Shown piece after piece: positions 60,744 to 64,000 of a stretch of DNA of 64,000 bases. The number at the start of each line of letters is the position of its first letter. The first letter of the stretch is position 1. The notes under the pieces were generated by a model. It did no database searches. It worked only from the letters and a program-made list of their open reading frames with translations, and was not told the DNA's origin. Origin of the DNA: Polyangiaceae bacterium (GTDB lineage Bacteria; Myxococcota_A; Polyangia; Polyangiales; Polyangiaceae); contig JAWKRG010000005.1 in NCBI GenBank assembly GCA_041389725.1, positions 124,001 through 188,000 of the forward strand, in the 5' to 3' direction. The position numbers and the translations under genes are program-made.

Positions 60744-62990
60744 ATGCGGCGGACGAACGGTGTGGCGGTTGTGTGTGCGGCCTGGCTGGGTCTGAGCGGG
60801 CTTTCGGGTTGCGGCGGATCCGATGGCGACGGTGGCGGTGGCAATGGCGGAAGCGGCGCCAATGGTGGAACGGGCGGCAAACCCGTTACGCCTGTGCCCC
60901 TCGATCCCACGGACTTCACCTACACGCTGGAAGAGAGCCCGGCGTCGCTGCCGCTCTGGACCACGCCCGCGACGCGCAAGCTCACGCTCGCAGATCGCCC
61001 ACCCGAGGCGAAGAAGTCCGGCCTGAAGCTCAGCGCTGCGAAGAACGAGTTCGAGCCCGTGCAGTTGGTGCTCGGTCCCGCGGCGGGTTCGGTGACCGTC
61101 GCCGTGGAGCCCTTCGCCAATCTCGGCTCCGGGCAGCGCGTCGAGCTCTCCGCAGTCGGCTTCGAGAACCAGTGGGCGGAGCCCTTGTCACCCCTCGGTG
61201 CTTCGCTCGCGCTGAACGCCGCCGAGCCGGCGGCGGTATGGCTCACGGTGTACGTCCCCGAGACGGCGCCAGCGGGAGAGCACACCACGACCTTGACGGT
61301 GACACCCAGTGGCGGCAGCGCCGTGTCGATCCCGGTGACGCTGACGGTGTTCGACTTTGCGTTGCCGAAAGAGACCCACTTCGCGACGCAGCTCAACATC
61401 GACGTGAGCACCCTGTCGAACGCCAACGGCAGCGTCGACGCGGCCAAAACGCTGCTGTTCGAGCATCGCATGACGCCGAAGAGCGTCACCTGGCCGAGCG
61501 GCTTCAACTGGAACATCACCTGGGACAACGACGCCGCGCCCCAGAAGTGCGAGGCCTTCTACGACGAGCCCGACGAGGGCGCCGACTACTCGATTCAGCA
61601 CCTGTCCAAGAAGTACATCCTGGGACAAGGCTGGAACGGCATTGGCTTTCCCAACGCGATGATCTTCCAGTTCGTGGACAACTCCACGCCGCGGCCGGAC
61701 ACCTTCTGCGGCATCAGCCGCGGCGACCACTACGGATCGGCGGCCTACAACGCGGAGTGGTCGCAGTTCCTCGGCGCCCTCGACGCCTACCTGGTGCAAC
61801 AGGGCATGGCGGAGAAGGCGTACTACTACGTGCAGAACGAACCTCAGGACGCCGAAGACGCCAAGCTGGCGGCGCACTTGTGTCGCTTGACGAAGAAGGC
61901 TGCGCCCAACCTGCGCATTGCCATCAGCGAAGAGCCGAAGCCCGAGATCGCCGAAGACGCCGGCGGCGCTTGTGGCTACGACATTTGGATCGCCCACGTG
62001 CGTGCTTACCAAGAGAACTACGCTTGGCAGCGCCAGCGCGACCACGGCGAAACGGTCTGGTTCTACAGCTTGGATCAGGATCCCGACCCGTACTTCAACC
62101 CCACCAAGGTCGAGACCCAGGGCATGCACGAGCGCATCATTCCCTGGGTGGCGTGGAGTCATCGCATCCGTGGTTGGGCCTACTACGATGCCAATCGCTT
62201 CTTCGACGGCGGACGCGCCAACGTGCGCGGCGAGCTGCTCCGCGAGGGCTTCGAGGACTACGAGTACCTGTGGCTGGCCAATGGCGGCGCCCACCCTGGC
62301 GTCGACGGCGACGCGATCGTGGATCCGACGGTCAAGAGCGTCGCCGCCAGCATGACGAGCTGGAACAAGGATCCCGACGCGCTGATGGCGCTGCGCCACG
62401 AACTCGGTCGCTACATCGAGGGCTCGCGCACGTCGCTGCCGGTGTTGCAGGCGGACAGCGGCATCCGTCCGCGCGGCTCCTACTACGTCAATTTCCAGGA
62501 TCCCAAAGGGCAGCCGTCGGCCGAGCCCTTGGTCGTGGACGGCAAGACGTATCTCAAGGTCGGCTGGGGCGCTTACGACGGCAAGCTCGGCCTTGGGTGG
62601 TCCGGCCAGTACATCGACAATCCGGCGATCGCGCTCTACGGCTACGACGACAAGGCCGGCTTCTCGGAGGTCGCGAAGAGCTACGTCTACGACGACTACG
62701 GTCGCGACAACCTGTTCGAGTTCGCCCTCGAGCCCGGTAAGTATCAGGTGACCGTCGCGGTTGGGCGTCCCGCCAAGGGCTACGCCAACGATCCGCACAA
62801 CCTGTCCGTGGAGGGTCAGAAGCTGATCGAAGATCAGGTGACCACCGACGCCGCGCCGCAGATCGTGAAGACAGCCACCGTCGACCTCACCGACGGCAGT
62901 CTGTCTCTCGTCGTGGGTGGCAAGTCGCAAATCACCGGCGACTACGCCTACACCTTCCTCGCCTACATGCAGATCGAGCCGGTCAACTAG
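60744..62990 (+). CDS. DUF4091/GH123-like lipoprotein
   Basis: 748 residues from the ATG at 60744; signal ends GLSGC (Cys23), then a short Gly-rich linker. A beta-sandwich domain (about 60-220; LSAAKNEFEPVQLVLGP, VWLTVYVPETAPAGEHTTTL) leads to a TIM-barrel-like part (about 225-560) with YYYVQNEPQDAEDA, VAWSHRIRGWAYYDANRFF and EGFEDYEYLWLA, typical of DUF4091 proteins related to GH123 beta-N-acetylgalactosaminidases. A C-terminal malectin/CBM-like domain closes the protein. Probably a surface glycosidase. Confidence 0.85.
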   Translation: MRRTNGVAVVCAAWLGLSGLSGCGGSDGDGGGGNGGSGANGGTGGKPVTPVPLDPTDFTYTLEESPASLPLWTTPATRKLTLADRPPEAKKSGLKLSAAKNEFEPVQLVLGPAAGSVTVAVEPFANLGSGQRVELSAVGFENQWAEPLSPLGASLALNAAEPAAVWLTVYVPETAPAGEHTTTLTVTPSGGSAVSIPVTLTVFDFALPKETHFATQLNIDVSTLSNANGSVDAAKTLLFEHRMTPKSVTWPSGFNWNITWDNDAAPQKCEAFYDEPDEGADYSIQHLSKKYILGQGWNGIGFPNAMIFQFVDNSTPRPDTFCGISRGDHYGSAAYNAEWSQFLGALDAYLVQQGMAEKAYYYVQNEPQDAEDAKLAAHLCRLTKKAAPNLRIAISEEPKPEIAEDAGGACGYDIWIAHVRAYQENYAWQRQRDHGETVWFYSLDQDPDPYFNPTKVETQGMHERIIPWVAWSHRIRGWAYYDANRFFDGGRANVRGELLREGFEDYEYLWLANGGAHPGVDGDAIVDPTVKSVAASMTSWNKDPDALMALRHELGRYIEGSRTSLPVLQADSGIRPRGSYYVNFQDPKGQPSAEPLVVDGKTYLKVGWGAYDGKLGLGWSGQYIDNPAIALYGYDDKAGFSEVAKSYVYDDYGRDNLFEFALEPGKYQVTVAVGRPAKGYANDPHNLSVEGQKLIEDQVTTDAAPQIVKTATVDLTDGSLSLVVGGKSQITGDYAYTFLAYMQIEPVN

Positions 62991-63000
62991 TCGTGGGGGA

Positions 63001-63040
63001 TTGGGGGTCTAGGGCGCTGCGACGCGGACGGCTACTCATG
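63001..63040 (+). repeat. Dispersed intergenic element, copy A7 (degenerate)
   Basis: TTGGGGGTCTAGGGCGC at the left and GGCTACTCATGC at the right; same spacing as the CTACTCCCGC type but more diverged. Confidence 0.45.
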
Positions 63041-63099
63041 CACCGAGCGTCGCTCGCGCGCGGCGCGGAGGTGCGGGCTCGCGTGCACGCACAAGAGAG

Positions 63100-63168
63100 G
63101 AGAGAGCACAGGAAGTTCGGAAGGACGGAAGACGAGAGGGAGGGATGATTGTCCACCCCTTGAGCTGG
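63100..63168 (+). repeat. Dispersed intergenic repeat family B, copy 2
   Basis: GAGCACAGGAAGTTCGGAAG and following bases align with 39671-39740 at roughly 80 percent. Confidence 0.65.
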
Positions 63169-63753
63169 TGCTAGGGGCGAGCGGGCGGGCGTGGTCCCTT
63201 GCTGCCAGCATGGTTCCTGGCTGTGGGTCAGCGAGGCGCTTGCGCCGGCGTGAAGTCGGAGACGGGCGATGCGGCAGAGTTGGCGGGCCGGAAGGTCGGC
63301 CCGCCTGGCGAGGTGCGGGAGTGCGGTGAGTTGCGCAGGCGAAGAGCGTGGCGACGGCGCGAGCGTGCAGTCGATGGACTCTTGCCGCGGCACGAAGGTC
63401 CGCCGCGACTGCGGTACGAGAAGTCTGGTCGCGGTTTCGGGAGTCAGGTTGCGGTCGCGGCGGTTGCGGTGCGCGAGCACGAAGCCGAAGTGCAATGGCG
63501 AACCCGAACGGGCGAGTGTGACGACGAAGAAGAGCGCGCCCGTGTTCATTTAGTCCTTGACGGGTTTCCGAGGGAGGAACGCTTCGACTTCGTCGTTCGT
63601 TGTTTCGATGCCTTGTGCTGCGCCGCAATCGCGCGCTGACGAATGAGCGCGTGTCGCGACGACTGCGCAGTCGTTTCGAGGTGCGTTCGTGCGGCATGCG
63701 GGCAGCCAGAGAGCTGAAAAACCAGGGTGTATGGTGCGAGCATGTGCATCGCA

Positions 63754-64000
63754 ATGGAACAAGGGGTCGACGTGGACATGGGGGCATCGGGATCCGCACC
63801 GGTGCGTGGCGAAGCGAGCGTGGGCGCGAGGGAAGCATCGGGCTCCGCACCGGTGCGTAGCGAAGCGAGCGTGGCGGCTAGTGTCGAACGCGGGCGAGTG
63901 CCGGCGGAGCGGCCGCGTTCTCGGGTCGAGCGCGGGCACGTTTCCATGGAGCAAGGAGTTTCCCTGGGCGCGCTTTCCGACGCGGACTTGCTCGACCGCA
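63754..64000 (+). CDS. HNH endonuclease, N-terminal part only (runs off the window)
   Basis: Open reading frame from ATG 63754 (or 63742) to the window edge. Two tandem 17-residue units (ASGSAPVRGEASVGARE type, DNA period 51 bp from about 63784) come first, then VERGRVPAERPRSRVERG, and the frame ends SLGALSDADLLDR. That last segment is the usual opening of the N-terminal helical domain of large myxobacterial HNH nucleases. The catalytic part would lie outside the window. The call rests on a short match. Confidence 0.55.
   Translation, partial: MEQGVDVDMGASGSAPVRGEASVGAREASGSAPVRSEASVAASVERGRVPAERPRSRVERGHVSMEQGVSLGALSDADLLDR

Larger units (their letters stand above)
62991..63753. other. Long intergenic region with several dispersed repeats
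   Basis: About 760 bp without a gene I can support. It holds a weak copy of element A (63001-63040, GGGGGTCT ... GGCTACTC), family B copy 2 (63100-63168) and a family C site (CAGCATGGTTCCTGGCTG at about 63207). Open frames on both strands lack recognisable content. Confidence 0.6.

Noticed and set aside
62983..63954. Several frames of 90 to 270 codons on both strands in the last kilobase
   Set aside because: Arg/Ser/Pro-rich composition, no motif, and they cross the dispersed repeats; only the frame from 63754 shows a recognisable segment.

Overview
The window looks like chromosomal DNA from a large-genome myxobacterium (order Polyangiales/Myxococcales), inferred from sequence alone. It has very high GC with strong third-position GC bias and eukaryotic-type Ser/Thr kinases. 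About 18 predicted lipoproteins are present, many with long Gly/Ser/Thr linkers after the lipidated cysteine. There is also a MYXO-CTERM-like tail on a glycosyl hydrolase, Cys-rich repeat proteins, an AgmX/PglI-type C-terminal domain and HNH endonuclease genes of a type common in myxobacteria. No rRNA, CRISPR array, prophage or intact transposase was seen.

Layout. 0.1-4.5 kb: kinase, TPR/PEGA protein and FGE-like lipoprotein in overlapping order, then a lipoprotein with a somatomedin-B-like domain. 4.7-9.8 kb: small hypothetical genes, a Fic gene damaged by an internal deletion with a frame change, and an ArsR/AHSA1 pair. 9.8-10.3 kb: tRNA-Ser(UGA) followed by exact 148-bp-period repeats that carry its 3' end. 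10.5-22 kb: lipoproteins, an SDH-type ClpP-like protease, inosine-guanosine kinase, an MscS channel with a cyclic-nucleotide-binding domain, a metalloprotease, a GH16 glucanase and a LamG remnant. 22-29.3 kb: secreted lipoproteins around a subtilisin-like protease whose 5' end carries fifteen copies of an 8-bp repeat, a possible phase-variation switch. 29.4-44 kb: housekeeping genes rpoZ, methyltransferase, DnaJ-like, adenosine deaminase, VKOR-DsbA, RNase R, a second kinase, an APC-USP-EIIA fusion transporter and serS, plus an HNH remnant. 44-47.8 kb: Cys-rich propeller lipoprotein, small lipoprotein, cytochrome c. 47.9-60.5 kb: an unusual block with two radical SAM proteins, a methyltransferase, a PaaK/CapK-like adenylating enzyme, a BpsA-like protein and two paralogous giant membrane proteins. 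60.7-63 kb: DUF4091/GH123-like lipoprotein. 63.75 kb to the end: 5' part of an HNH endonuclease gene.

Intergenic spaces hold at least seven copies of one dispersed element (leader with a GGGTC...ACCC palindrome, one or more ends reading CTAMTCCCGC) and two smaller repeat families. The strongest candidates for something new are the 8-bp repeat-controlled protease, the 48-60 kb radical SAM/membrane-protein block and the dispersed element. Function calls rest on motif recognition by eye; no database search was run.
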